Assembly: GCF_020880995.1 (NCBI RefSeq) | Contig: NZ_JAJISD010000001.1 | Coordinates: forward strand, 744,001 to 808,000 | Reading direction: 5' to 3' | DNA length: 64,000 nt | Source: Reyranella aquatilis | Lineage (GTDB): Bacteria > Pseudomonadota > Alphaproteobacteria > Reyranellales > Reyranellaceae | Shown here: in pieces, positions 54,302 through 62,353 of the stretch | Numbering within the stretch: position 1 is the first letter of the stretch | How the letters are laid out: each line of letters begins with the position of its first letter | Notes under the pieces: model-generated | What the model saw: only the letters and a program-made list of their open reading frames with translations | Told to the model about the DNA's origin: nothing | Database searches by the model: none | Made by a program: the position numbers and the translations under genes

Positions 54302-55975
54302 ATGCCAGACGCACCCGTCCCCAATACGATTACCGGCCGCGATGCCTTTCTGCGCGTGCTGAAGGACGAAGGCGTCACCAAGATGTTCGGCAATCCCGGC
54401 ACGACCGAACTGCCGATCATGCATGCGCTCTCCTCGGCGCCGGAAATGGGCTACGTGCTGGCGCTTCAGGAGGCCGTGGTGATCGCCATGGCGGACGGTT
54501 ACGCCCGTGCCTCCGGCAAGCTCGTGTCCTGCAACGTCCATGTGGCGCCCGGCCTCGGCAACGCCATCGGCTCGATCTACACCTCGATGATGTCGGGAAC
54601 GCCGATGATCGTGACGGCCGGCCAGCAGGAACAGGGCCACGGGTTGACCGAGCCCCTCCTCTACGCGCCGCTGGTGCCGATTGCGCAACCGGTCGTGAAA
54701 TGGGCAACCGAGGTCAGCCGCATCGAGGATCTGCCGCGCATCCTGCGCCGCGCCGCCAAGGTCGCGCTGACGGCGCCGACCGGTCCGGTCTTCATCTCGC
54801 TGCCCGGGGACATCCTGAACAACGAGGCCGCCATCGACATGGGCGACGTGACCCGCGTCGACACGGCGGTGCGCCCCAGCGATGCCGCCCTCGAGCAGCT
54901 CGCCAGGCGCCTGCTGTCGGCCAAGAAGCCCGTCATCCTGGCCGGCCACGAGATCGCGACCTCCGACGCCTTCGCCGAGGCCGCCGAACTGGCCGAGACG
55001 CTGGGCGCGCCGGTGCTGCAACAGACCGTGGCCTGGGGCGCGCATTTCCCCTCGGAGCATCCCGCTTATTTGGGCGCGCTGAACCGCGACCAGAAGTATG
55101 TGCGCCGCGTCCTCTCCGACTACGACCTGATGCTCTGTGTCGGCGCCGACGTGCTCAAGATGTCGGTGTGGAGCGAGACCGAGCCACTGCCCGAGACCAC
55201 CAAGGTCGCGATGATCGGCCTGCGCGACTGGGAGATGGGCAAGAACTTCCCGGCCGAGATCGCGCTGCGCGCCGACGTTAAGGAGACACTTAAAGCGCTG
55301 ATCCCGCTCCTCAGGAAGCTCGGCGGCGGCAGGCTCGCCGAGCAGGCCAAGGCCTCTCTGGCGGAGATTTCTGCGCGCAACTGGAGCACCCAGCGCGCCC
55401 AGAAGGCGGCCAAGGTCGCGACGCCCACGACCAGCCCGCTGCCGGCCGAATGGGTGATGATGCGCCTCAGCGACAAGCTGCCGAAGGACGCCATCGTCGT
55501 CGAGGAAGGGCTCACTAGCACCGCGACGCTGCCGAGCTACTTCGCCTTTCGCGACCGGAACAGCTTCTTCGGCAATGTCAGCGGCGGCATCGGCTGGGGA
55601 ATCGCCGCCGCCGTCGGCGTGCAGATCGCCGAGCCGAAGCGCCGCGTCGTGGCGGTGATCGGCGACGGCAGCGCCATGTACTCGATCTCGGCGCTGTGGA
55701 GCGCGGCCAACCAGAAGCTTCCGGTGATCTTCCTGATCACCAACAACGAGGGCTACCAGATCCTCAAGAACCGCCTGAAGCTGTTCCACGGCAACGACAC
55801 GCCGATCGGCATGGACTTCAACGATCCGCCGATGAACATCGCCAAGATCGCCGAAGGCTTCGGCCTGCCCTCCGAGCGGGTCGACACCGCGGAGGGCTTC
55901 GACGCCGCCCTCGACCGGGCGCTGGCCCGCACGGACGGGCCGACGCTGATCGAGGCAATGGTGAAGAAGGGCTGA
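54302..55975 (+). CDS. ThDP-binding enzyme, benzoylformate decarboxylase-like
   Basis: A 557-residue ThDP enzyme of the acetolactate synthase/benzoylformate decarboxylase superfamily. The cofactor glutamate is in ALQEAVVIAMADGYARASG, and the ThDP motif is GDGSAMYSISALWSAANQKLPVIFLITNNEGY near residue 453. The N-terminal GNPGTTELPIMHAL fits the MdlC group. Start ATG 54302. It is followed by a hydrolase and a quinone reductase on the same strand. Confidence 0.87.
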   Translation: MPDAPVPNTITGRDAFLRVLKDEGVTKMFGNPGTTELPIMHALSSAPEMGYVLALQEAVVIAMADGYARASGKLVSCNVHVAPGLGNAIGSIYTSMMSGTPMIVTAGQQEQGHGLTEPLLYAPLVPIAQPVVKWATEVSRIEDLPRILRRAAKVALTAPTGPVFISLPGDILNNEAAIDMGDVTRVDTAVRPSDAALEQLARRLLSAKKPVILAGHEIATSDAFAEAAELAETLGAPVLQQTVAWGAHFPSEHPAYLGALNRDQKYVRRVLSDYDLMLCVGADVLKMSVWSETEPLPETTKVAMIGLRDWEMGKNFPAEIALRADVKETLKALIPLLRKLGGGRLAEQAKASLAEISARNWSTQRAQKAAKVATPTTSPLPAEWVMMRLSDKLPKDAIVVEEGLTSTATLPSYFAFRDRNSFFGNVSGGIGWGIAAAVGVQIAEPKRRVVAVIGDGSAMYSISALWSAANQKLPVIFLITNNEGYQILKNRLKLFHGNDTPIGMDFNDPPMNIAKIAEGFGLPSERVDTAEGFDAALDRALARTDGPTLIEAMVKKG

Positions 55976-55986
55976 CGGAGCGGCGC

Positions 55987-56877
55987 ATGGTGTCGAGCGT
56001 CAGGCATTCCTTCGTCGAAACCCGCGGCTTCCCGACCCACGTGGCCGAGGTTGGCATTGGGTTGCCGCTGCTTCTTCTGCATGGATGGCCGGAATTCTGG
56101 GCGACCTGGGAGCCGGTGTTCGAGCGCCTGGCTGATCGCTTCCGCCTGATCGCGCCCGACTTCCGCGGCTTCGGCGAAAGCGGCAACCCGACGTCCGGCC
56201 CCTCCGACCGGGCCGGTCCCGACGTGCTGGCCGACGACATCGTGACGCTGCTCGACCGGCTGGGAATCGCCAAGGCCGGCTTCGTCGGTCACGACGTCGG
56301 CGCCTACGTGATGCAGCGTCTGGCGATCCGGCATCCCGACCGCGTGGCGGGGCTGTTCTTCTTCAACTGCGGCACCCACGGTGTCGGCGCGCGCTGGCGG
56401 GCGCCCGAGCAGATCAACGAAATCTGGTACCAGACCTTCCACCAGATGCCGTTCGCCCCCGGCATCGTCGGCGCCTCACGCGATTCGTGCCGGGCCTACT
56501 TCCGGCATTTCCTGACCCACTGGTGCCATCGCAAGGACGCGTTCGACGGCGTGCTGGAACGCTGGGTCGACAACTTCATGCGCCCCGGCAACCTCCAGGG
56601 CGGCTTCAACTGGTACATCTCGCAGAATGCCGGCCGGCTCGCCGTCATGGCGGGGACCGCACCCAAGCCGCCGATGATAACGCAGCCGACGCGCGTCCTG
56701 TGGGGCCGTCACGATCCCGTCTTGAAGTCGTCGTGGATCGATGTCGTTGGGGAGTATTTCCAGGACGTCGAGGCCGGCATCGCAGAGGATGCGGGCCACT
56801 TCGTTCACTACGAGCAGCCCGATCTCGCATCACGGGAGATCGCGAAGTTCTTCGAGCGGATCGGCTACCGCGCGTAA
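55987..56877 (+). CDS. Alpha/beta hydrolase, epoxide-hydrolase-like
   Basis: A 296-residue hydrolase: oxyanion HGWPEFWATWEPV, nucleophile Asp in GHDVGAYVMQRLAIRHPD (about residue 103), acid in GRHDPVL (about 241) and His in EDAGHFVHYEQP (about 271). The Asp nucleophile and HGWPE suggest epoxide hydrolase or haloalkane dehalogenase type. ATG 55987 is 11 bp after the decarboxylase gene. Confidence 0.88.
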   Translation: MVSSVRHSFVETRGFPTHVAEVGIGLPLLLLHGWPEFWATWEPVFERLADRFRLIAPDFRGFGESGNPTSGPSDRAGPDVLADDIVTLLDRLGIAKAGFVGHDVGAYVMQRLAIRHPDRVAGLFFFNCGTHGVGARWRAPEQINEIWYQTFHQMPFAPGIVGASRDSCRAYFRHFLTHWCHRKDAFDGVLERWVDNFMRPGNLQGGFNWYISQNAGRLAVMAGTAPKPPMITQPTRVLWGRHDPVLKSSWIDVVGEYFQDVEAGIAEDAGHFVHYEQPDLASREIAKFFERIGYRA

Positions 56878-56896
56878 GGAGCGAAGGTTAATCCGA

Positions 56897-57883
56897 ATGA
56901 AGGCCATACAGACCGCTGATCTCAGCTCCATCGACAACTATGCTCCGGTGGACCTGCCCATGCCCCAGCCAGGCGAGGGTGAGGTTCGCATCAAGGTCGC
57001 GGCCTGCGGGGTCGGGTTCGTCGATGCCCTGGTTGCGCTCGGCCGCTATCAGGTCAAGCCACCCCTGCCTCACGTGCCCGGTGCGGAGATCGGGGGCCTG
57101 GTCGATGCGCTGGGACCAGGGGTTACCGGATACGCGATCGGAGAGCGTGTGCTCGCGCAGGTGCGCGGCGGCTTTGCGGAGTACGCAATTGCTCCCGAAC
57201 GGGCCATCAGCCGCGTGCCGGACAGCATGAGCATGAACCAGGCTGCCGGCTTTCGGGTCAACTACGGCACGGCCCTGCATGGGCTTCGCGATCGCGCTGC
57301 CCTCAAGGCGGGGGAAACCCTGGTGGTGATCGGCGCTGCCGGTGGAGTCGGATTGGCGGCGGTCCAGGTCGGTCGGTTGCTCGGCGCGAACGTGATCGGT
57401 GTCGCCTCGACCGAACAGAAGCGCGCCGTCGTTGCAGGCGCGGGTGCGGGTGCCACCCTCGACCGGGACGTCGACGGATGGCGCGATCGGCTCAAAGCGT
57501 TGGCCCCGAAGGGCATCGACGTCGTTTTCGATCCGGTTAGCGGCCCTCTGCTGCAGCCGGCGTTCCGGTCGCTCGGATGGGGTGGACGCTACCTCGTCAT
57601 AGGCTTCGCTGGCGGCGCCATCCCGGCCTTGCCGGTGAACCTGCCGCTCCTCAAGGGAGCAGCCCTGATCGGCGTGGACTATCGCCAGTTCGGCGCGGTG
57701 TTCGAGGCCGGAGCCGCCGCCCGCGAACTCGATGAATTGCTCGCCTGGGTCTCGAAGGGCGACCTCGACGTGCCGGTTGGAAGAACCTTCTCCTTTGGCA
57801 AATACCGCGAATCACTCGAATACGCGCTGTCCGGTGACGGAGCCGGCAAGACCATTCTCGTCGTTGATCCGGGCCTCGTCTGA
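56897..57883 (+). CDS. Zinc-independent NADPH:quinone reductase-like (MDR family)
   Basis: A 328-residue medium-chain dehydrogenase/quinone oxidoreductase. PHVPGAEIGGLVDALG near residue 60, NYGTALHGL and the NADPH motif VVIGAAGGVGLAAVQVGRLLGANVIGVAS are visible. No zinc-ligand set, so it is of the QOR type. Start ATG 56897 with AAGGAG-like site. Third gene of the decarboxylase-hydrolase-reductase run. Confidence 0.88.
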   Translation: MKAIQTADLSSIDNYAPVDLPMPQPGEGEVRIKVAACGVGFVDALVALGRYQVKPPLPHVPGAEIGGLVDALGPGVTGYAIGERVLAQVRGGFAEYAIAPERAISRVPDSMSMNQAAGFRVNYGTALHGLRDRAALKAGETLVVIGAAGGVGLAAVQVGRLLGANVIGVASTEQKRAVVAGAGAGATLDRDVDGWRDRLKALAPKGIDVVFDPVSGPLLQPAFRSLGWGGRYLVIGFAGGAIPALPVNLPLLKGAALIGVDYRQFGAVFEAGAAARELDELLAWVSKGDLDVPVGRTFSFGKYRESLEYALSGDGAGKTILVVDPGLV

Positions 57884-57946
57884 AGCGGCCGTGAAGGCTG
57901 CGGACTTCCGCGGCACCCTCGCCGGGCAACCATGTGCAGGTACGGG

Positions 57947-58795
57947 CTAGGTCGCCTTCTCGTGCTTCTTGATGGCCGGCATCAGGCCGGTCGGATCGAC
58001 CAGCTTGCCGTGCGCCAGCATGTTGTGGGCGTGCGCCAGGTGATGGAGGGCGAACGAGGTCTGCATGGCGCCGACGCGGCCCTGCGCATCCTGCGCCGCG
58101 TTGATGGCCTGCTTCACGAGCTTCAGCGCGAACAGCGGCTTGCGGGCGATGCGCTCGGCCATAGCGAGGCCAAAGGTCTCGAGCTCGGCGCGCGGCACGA
58201 CATGGTTCACCATGCCCAGGCGATGCGCCTCGGCCGCGTTGATCCAGTCGGCGGTGAACAGGAACTCCTTGGCCTTGCGGATGCCCATCTCCCACGGATG
58301 CGCGAAGAACTCGGCGCCACCCACCCCCATGGCGACCGAATGGTCGAGGAACTCGGCATCGTCGGAGCAGACGATGAGGTCGCAGGGCCACATCAGCATA
58401 AGGCCGCCGATCATCACCTTGCCGTGCACCAGCGCCAGCGTCGGCTTGGGGATGTTGCGCCAGCGCTCGCAAAAGCCGAGGTAGATCTCCTGCTCGCGGG
58501 CGTACTGGGCCTCCGCACCTGGCTTTCCGAAGCCGCCCCAGGTGCCGACGGTCTCGTGCCTGGCCATGTTGCCGTGGCCGTCGACCTCGCGCAGATCGTG
58601 GCCCGAGGAGAAGTGCGGACCGTTGGCCGACAGCACGATCACCTTGACCGCGTCGTCGTGAGCGGCGCGGTCGAAGGCCTCGTTCAGCGCATAGAGGAAC
58701 GCGGTGTCCTGGGCATTGCGCGTATCGGGGCGATTGAGAACGATCCGGGCGATGCCGTCCGGCAGTGTCTCGTAGAGAATCGGTGAATTCGTCAT
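57947..58795 (-). CDS. Enoyl-CoA hydratase/isomerase (crotonase) family protein
   Basis: A 282-residue crotonase. IARIVLNRPDTRNAQD, the first oxyanion-hole block SSGHDLREVDG, and ALVHGKVMIGGLMLMWPCDLIVCSDDAEFLDHSVAMGVGG are present. The usual catalytic Glu positions are not obvious, so it may be a hydratase or another crotonase. Start ATG 58795 instead of the 58831 extension. Confidence 0.87.
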   Translation of the reverse strand: MTNSPILYETLPDGIARIVLNRPDTRNAQDTAFLYALNEAFDRAAHDDAVKVIVLSANGPHFSSGHDLREVDGHGNMARHETVGTWGGFGKPGAEAQYAREQEIYLGFCERWRNIPKPTLALVHGKVMIGGLMLMWPCDLIVCSDDAEFLDHSVAMGVGGAEFFAHPWEMGIRKAKEFLFTADWINAAEAHRLGMVNHVVPRAELETFGLAMAERIARKPLFALKLVKQAINAAQDAQGRVGAMQTSFALHHLAHAHNMLAHGKLVDPTGLMPAIKKHEKAT

Positions 58796-58849
58796 GGCGG
58801 GCTCCCGGAGCTTTTCCGGGAGCCTACCCAATCGAACGCGTCCCGTCCC

Positions 58850-59770
58850 TCAGGCGCGGGACGGCTGGGTCGTGGGTCGGCCGGCGGCTTCCACGACCAT
58901 GTTCTTCATGGCCTTTTGCAGCTTGTCGAAGGCGCGAACCTCGATCTGACGCACGCGCTCGCGGCTAATGCCGTACTTGGCCGAAAGGTCCTCGAGCGTC
59001 TTGGGCTCGTCGACCAGGCGACGCTCCACGATGATGTGACGCTCGCGGTCGGTGAGCTGCTTCAGCGCGGCGGCCAGCATGCCCTTGCGCTGGCCCAGCT
59101 CCTGGCTCTCGCCGAGGCGCGCTTCCTGGTTGGGCGCATCATCGACCAGCCAGTCCTGCCACTCCATGTCGCCCTCGGCCTTCACTGGGGCGTTGAGCGA
59201 GGAGTCCGGCGCGGCGAGGCGGCGGTTCATGTTGACCACCTCCTCTTCGGGCACGCCGAGGCGGGTGGCGATCTTGCTCACCTGCTCGGGCGTCAGGTCG
59301 CCCTCCTCGATGGCCTGCATCTGCCCTTTGAGCTTGCGCAGATTGAAGAAAAGCTTCTTCTGCGCCGCCGTGGTGCCCATCTTCACGAGCGACCAGCTGT
59401 GCAGGATGTATTCCTGGATCGAGGCGCGGATCCACCACATGGCATAGGTCGCCAAGCGGAAGCCACGGTCCGGATCGAACCGCTTCACGGCCTGCATCAT
59501 GCCGACATTGCCCTCGGAAATAAGCTCGGCGACGGGCAGGCCGTAGCCGCGATAGCCCATGGCGATCTTGGCAACGAGGCGCAGATGGCTGGTGACGAGC
59601 CGGTGTGCGGCTTTCGAGTCACCATGCTCGCGCCAGCGCTTGGCCAGCATGAATTCTTCCTGGGGTTCCAGCAGCGGAAACTTCCGGATGTCCGCCAGAT
59701 AGCGGCTGAGATTGCCCTCGGGCGTCAGGGACGACGGCAGGGCGGGAAGGTTTGCGGTGGCTGTACTCAT
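58850..59770 (-). CDS. rpoH: Heat-shock sigma factor RpoH (sigma-32)
   Basis: A 306-residue sigma factor. Region 2 reads LRLVAKIAMGYRGYGLPVAELISEGNVGMMQAVKRFDPDRGFRLATYAMWWIRASIQEYIL; the RpoH box QKKLFFNLRKLKGQ follows and identifies sigma-32. Region 4 is LEDLSAKYGISRERVRQIEVRAFDKLQKAM. A CIRCE-like site and a tandem repeat lie in its leader. Confidence 0.96.
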   Translation of the reverse strand: MSTATANLPALPSSLTPEGNLSRYLADIRKFPLLEPQEEFMLAKRWREHGDSKAAHRLVTSHLRLVAKIAMGYRGYGLPVAELISEGNVGMMQAVKRFDPDRGFRLATYAMWWIRASIQEYILHSWSLVKMGTTAAQKKLFFNLRKLKGQMQAIEEGDLTPEQVSKIATRLGVPEEEVVNMNRRLAAPDSSLNAPVKAEGDMEWQDWLVDDAPNQEARLGESQELGQRKGMLAAALKQLTDRERHIIVERRLVDEPKTLEDLSAKYGISRERVRQIEVRAFDKLQKAMKNMVVEAAGRPTTQPSRA

Positions 59771-59781
59771 GGTTTCTCCCC

Positions 59782-59817
59782 CTTTCTACGCGGGATATCC
59801 CTCTTTCTACGCGGGAT
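59782..59817 (-). repeat. 15-bp tandem direct repeat in the rpoH leader
   Basis: CTTTCTACGCGGGAT occurs twice, at 59782-59796 and 59803-59817, 21 bp apart. Read toward rpoH the copies end in GTAGAAAG followed by GGGG, so the copy near the gene makes part of the ribosome site. Confidence 0.8.
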
Positions 59818-59834
59818 GGCCGGTGAACGATCAT

Positions 59835-59861
59835 TTAGCACTCTCGTCACTCGACTGCTAA
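59835..59861 (-). promoter_or_regulatory. CIRCE (HrcA operator) upstream of rpoH
   Basis: TTAGCACTC-N9-GACTGCTAA on the plus strand matches CIRCE (TTAGCACTC-N9-GAGTGCTAA) with one mismatch; read toward rpoH, the right arm GAGTGCTAA is perfect. It lies 65-91 bp before the start codon. HrcA itself is not in the window. Confidence 0.7.
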
Positions 59862-59932
59862 ATCCGACTCTAGAAGTCGGATAGTCCCTTGGTCAATACA
59901 ATTCCGAGTACTCCCCTCAGGTATTGGGGACT

Positions 59933-60904
59933 TCACTTAACGCCGTTCAGCGTTCCCAACAACTTCAGGAAGTCCTGAGGCAATTCTGTGGCAAATCGCA
60001 TGTCCTTCCCTGTCGTCGGGTGCCGGAAAGCGAGCACAGATGCGTGAAGTGCCTGCCTTGGGAAGCTTCTCAACGACTCCGGCGCACTCCCGTTGCGGGT
60101 TTTGCGGCCGTAGACCGGGTCTCCGACCACCGGGCAGCCGAGATGGGCCATGTGGACGCGGACCTGATGGGTACGCCCGGTTCCGAGCTTCGCGCCCACA
60201 AGGCTGGCGATGGGCGCGATCGCCGGTCCGAACCGCTTCTCCAGCCAATACTCGGTGAGCGCCGCCCGCCCGCCGCTCTTGCGGACGGCCATGCGCTTGC
60301 GGTCGACCGGATGCCGCCCCAGCGCCGCCTCGACCGTTCCCCGCTGGGGTTTGGGCGCCCCCCAGACCAGCGCCGTGTATATGCGCTCGAGGTCATGGGC
60401 AGCGAACAGCTTGGAAAGGGCATGGTGGGTCGCGTCGTTCTTCGCCGCGACCATCACCCCGGACGTGTCCTTGTCGAGCCGGTGGACGATGCCCGGCCGC
60501 CGCACCCCGCCGATCCCAGAGAGACTGTCGCCGCAATGGGCCAGCAACGCATTGACAAGGGTCCGGTCGGGATTGCCGGGCGCGGGATGGACGACCATCC
60601 CGGCCGGCTTGTTCAAGACCAGCAAATCCGCATCCTCGAACAGTATCTCCAGCGCCATGTCCTGGGCCTGCGGGACGGCCGGCTCTGGCTCCGGAATGTC
60701 GACGACGAAGACATCGCCCGTTTTGACCTTGCGGGACGGCTCTTCTATCGTCTGGCCTCCCGCCAGCGCTACGCAGCGGCCCTCGATTAGCGCCTTCACG
60801 CGGCTTCGCGTCAGGGCAGGCAAGGCAACAGCCAGCGCGCGGTCCAGCCGTTCGCCGGCGGCGCTCTCGTCGAAGGTCACGGTGTGGCGACCGGTGTCGC
60901 TCAT
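59933..60904 (-). CDS. rluD: 23S rRNA pseudouridine synthase RluD
   Basis: A 323-residue RluA/RluD-family enzyme. An N-terminal S4 domain (ERLDRALAVALPALTRSRVKALIEGRCV) precedes the catalytic GIVHRLDKDTSGVMVAAK, with the catalytic Asp in RLDKDTSG. LLVLNKPAGMVVHPAPGN is also typical. Start ATG 60904, though the open frame continues to 61357. Divergent from the DUF6476 gene. Confidence 0.92.
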   Translation of the reverse strand: MSDTGRHTVTFDESAAGERLDRALAVALPALTRSRVKALIEGRCVALAGGQTIEEPSRKVKTGDVFVVDIPEPEPAVPQAQDMALEILFEDADLLVLNKPAGMVVHPAPGNPDRTLVNALLAHCGDSLSGIGGVRRPGIVHRLDKDTSGVMVAAKNDATHHALSKLFAAHDLERIYTALVWGAPKPQRGTVEAALGRHPVDRKRMAVRKSGGRAALTEYWLEKRFGPAIAPIASLVGAKLGTGRTHQVRVHMAHLGCPVVGDPVYGRKTRNGSAPESLRSFPRQALHASVLAFRHPTTGKDMRFATELPQDFLKLLGTLNGVK

Positions 60905-61255
60905 GGAGTTTTCTTGGCGTCCCCTGCTCAGGCCTCTGCACCGCTCTGGCTCAAGGTGCTCGTGATCGGAATGGGCCTGCTGATCGTGGTGGGCTTCGTC
61001 GTGGCGGTTGCCGAAATCGCCCGGCGCATCTCTACGCCCAACGCCGCCTATTCGCCAGCATCGGGCGGCGCTGGCGGGTTCGCCGAACGCATCGCCCTGC
61101 CCTCGGGAGCCCGGGTGGTGTCCATGACCGCCGTCGGCGATCGTCTGGTGGTGCATGTCGAATCGCAGGGCGGCCCGTCCTCGGCCTATGTCGTCGACCC
61201 GCGCAATGGCGCGCTGCTGGGGAAAATCGAGTTTCCGCCCAGCGCCAGCCGCTAG
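60884..61255 (+). CDS. DUF6476-like small membrane protein
   Basis: A single-pass membrane protein of about 113-123 residues: APLWLKVLVIGMGLLIVVGFVVAVAEIARRI, then a periplasmic-side domain with FAERIALPSGARVVSMTAVGDRLVVHVES. Reading from GTG 60884 overlaps the rluD start by 21 bp; TTG 60914 would avoid that and may be the true start. Function unknown. Confidence 0.75.
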   Translation: MATGVAHGVFLASPAQASAPLWLKVLVIGMGLLIVVGFVVAVAEIARRISTPNAAYSPASGGAGGFAERIALPSGARVVSMTAVGDRLVVHVESQGGPSSAYVVDPRNGALLGKIEFPPSASR

Positions 61256-61298
61256 GCATTTCAGTCTCCGGCGCCCTCTCGTTTGACAAGGACAAGGA

Positions 61299-62345
61299 AT
61301 GAATTTCCGCAGCGATAACGAAGTCGGCGCGCACCCCGGGATTCTCGAAGCGGTCACGAAGGCTTTCTCCGGCGGCAGTACCGCGCCGTCCTATGGCGCC
61401 GACGAGTGGACACACCGGGTCGAGCGGCGGCTGCGCGACATTTTCGAAAAGCCCGACCTCGTGGCCTTTCCCGTCGCGACCGGCACGGCCGCCAACTCGC
61501 TGGCCCTCTCCTGCTGCACCCCGTCCTGGGGATCGGTCTATTGCCACGCCGAGGCCCACATCGTCGTCGACGAGGCCAACGCTCCGGAATTCTTCACCTC
61601 GGGCGCCAAGCTTTCGACGATTCCCGGACCGGCTGGAAAAATCGACCAGAAGAAGCTGGCCGAGGCACTGGCCCAGCCGGTGTACGGCGTCGTCCACCAC
61701 CCGCAGCCGGCGGCCGTCAGCATCACGCAGGCCACCGAGTGCGGCACCGTCTACGATCCCGACGAAGTGGCCTCGATCGCCACGACGGCGCATCGCCACG
61801 GCCTCAAGCTGCACATGGACGGCGCACGCTTCGCCAACGCCCTCGCCTTCGTCGGCTGCTCGGCTGCCGAACTGTCCTGGATGGCCGGCGTCGACGTCCT
61901 CAGCCTCGGCGCAACGAAGAACGGCGCGCTCGCCGCCGAGGCCGTCGTCTTCTTCGACCCCGACCTCGCGCGCGAGTTCGAGTTCCGCCGCAAGCGTTCC
62001 GGGCACCTGTTTTCCAAGATGCGCTTCCTGTCGGCCCAGCTCGAAGCCTACCTGACCGACGGTCTCTGGCTCGCCAACGCCAATCACGCCAATGCCATGG
62101 CGCGCCGCCTGGTGGCAGGCCTGACGACGCTCAAGGGGACGCAGCTGCTCTACCCGGTCGACGCCAACGAGATCTTCGTCATCCTGCCGCCGCGCATGCA
62201 TGATGCGCTCCAGGCCGCGGGGGCGCAGTATCATCCCTGGCCTTCGGACCGGCCGGGCGAGCGGGCGTACCGCCTCGTCACGGCCTTCGACACCGAACAG
62301 ACGACCGTCGACCGCTTCCTGAGCATCGCCAAGAAAGCAGCGTGA
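61299..62345 (+). CDS. ltaE: Low-specificity L-threonine aldolase
   Basis: PLP enzyme cleaving threonine or allo-threonine to glycine and acetaldehyde. MNFRSDNEVGAHPGILEAV begins it; AEAHIVVDEANAPEFF and the PLP lysine in LSLGATKNGALAAEA follow. Length 348 residues. The neighbouring molybdoenzyme starts 8 bp after the stop. Confidence 0.92.
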   Translation: MNFRSDNEVGAHPGILEAVTKAFSGGSTAPSYGADEWTHRVERRLRDIFEKPDLVAFPVATGTAANSLALSCCTPSWGSVYCHAEAHIVVDEANAPEFFTSGAKLSTIPGPAGKIDQKKLAEALAQPVYGVVHHPQPAAVSITQATECGTVYDPDEVASIATTAHRHGLKLHMDGARFANALAFVGCSAAELSWMAGVDVLSLGATKNGALAAEAVVFFDPDLAREFEFRRKRSGHLFSKMRFLSAQLEAYLTDGLWLANANHANAMARRLVAGLTTLKGTQLLYPVDANEIFVILPPRMHDALQAAGAQYHPWPSDRPGERAYRLVTAFDTEQTTVDRFLSIAKKAA

Positions 62346-62353
62346 GCGTTCCA

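Noticed and set aside
59933..61357. N-terminal extension of RluD to 61357
   Set aside because: The extension has shadow-like composition and would run across the DUF6476 gene; ATG 60904 begins the S4 domain normally.
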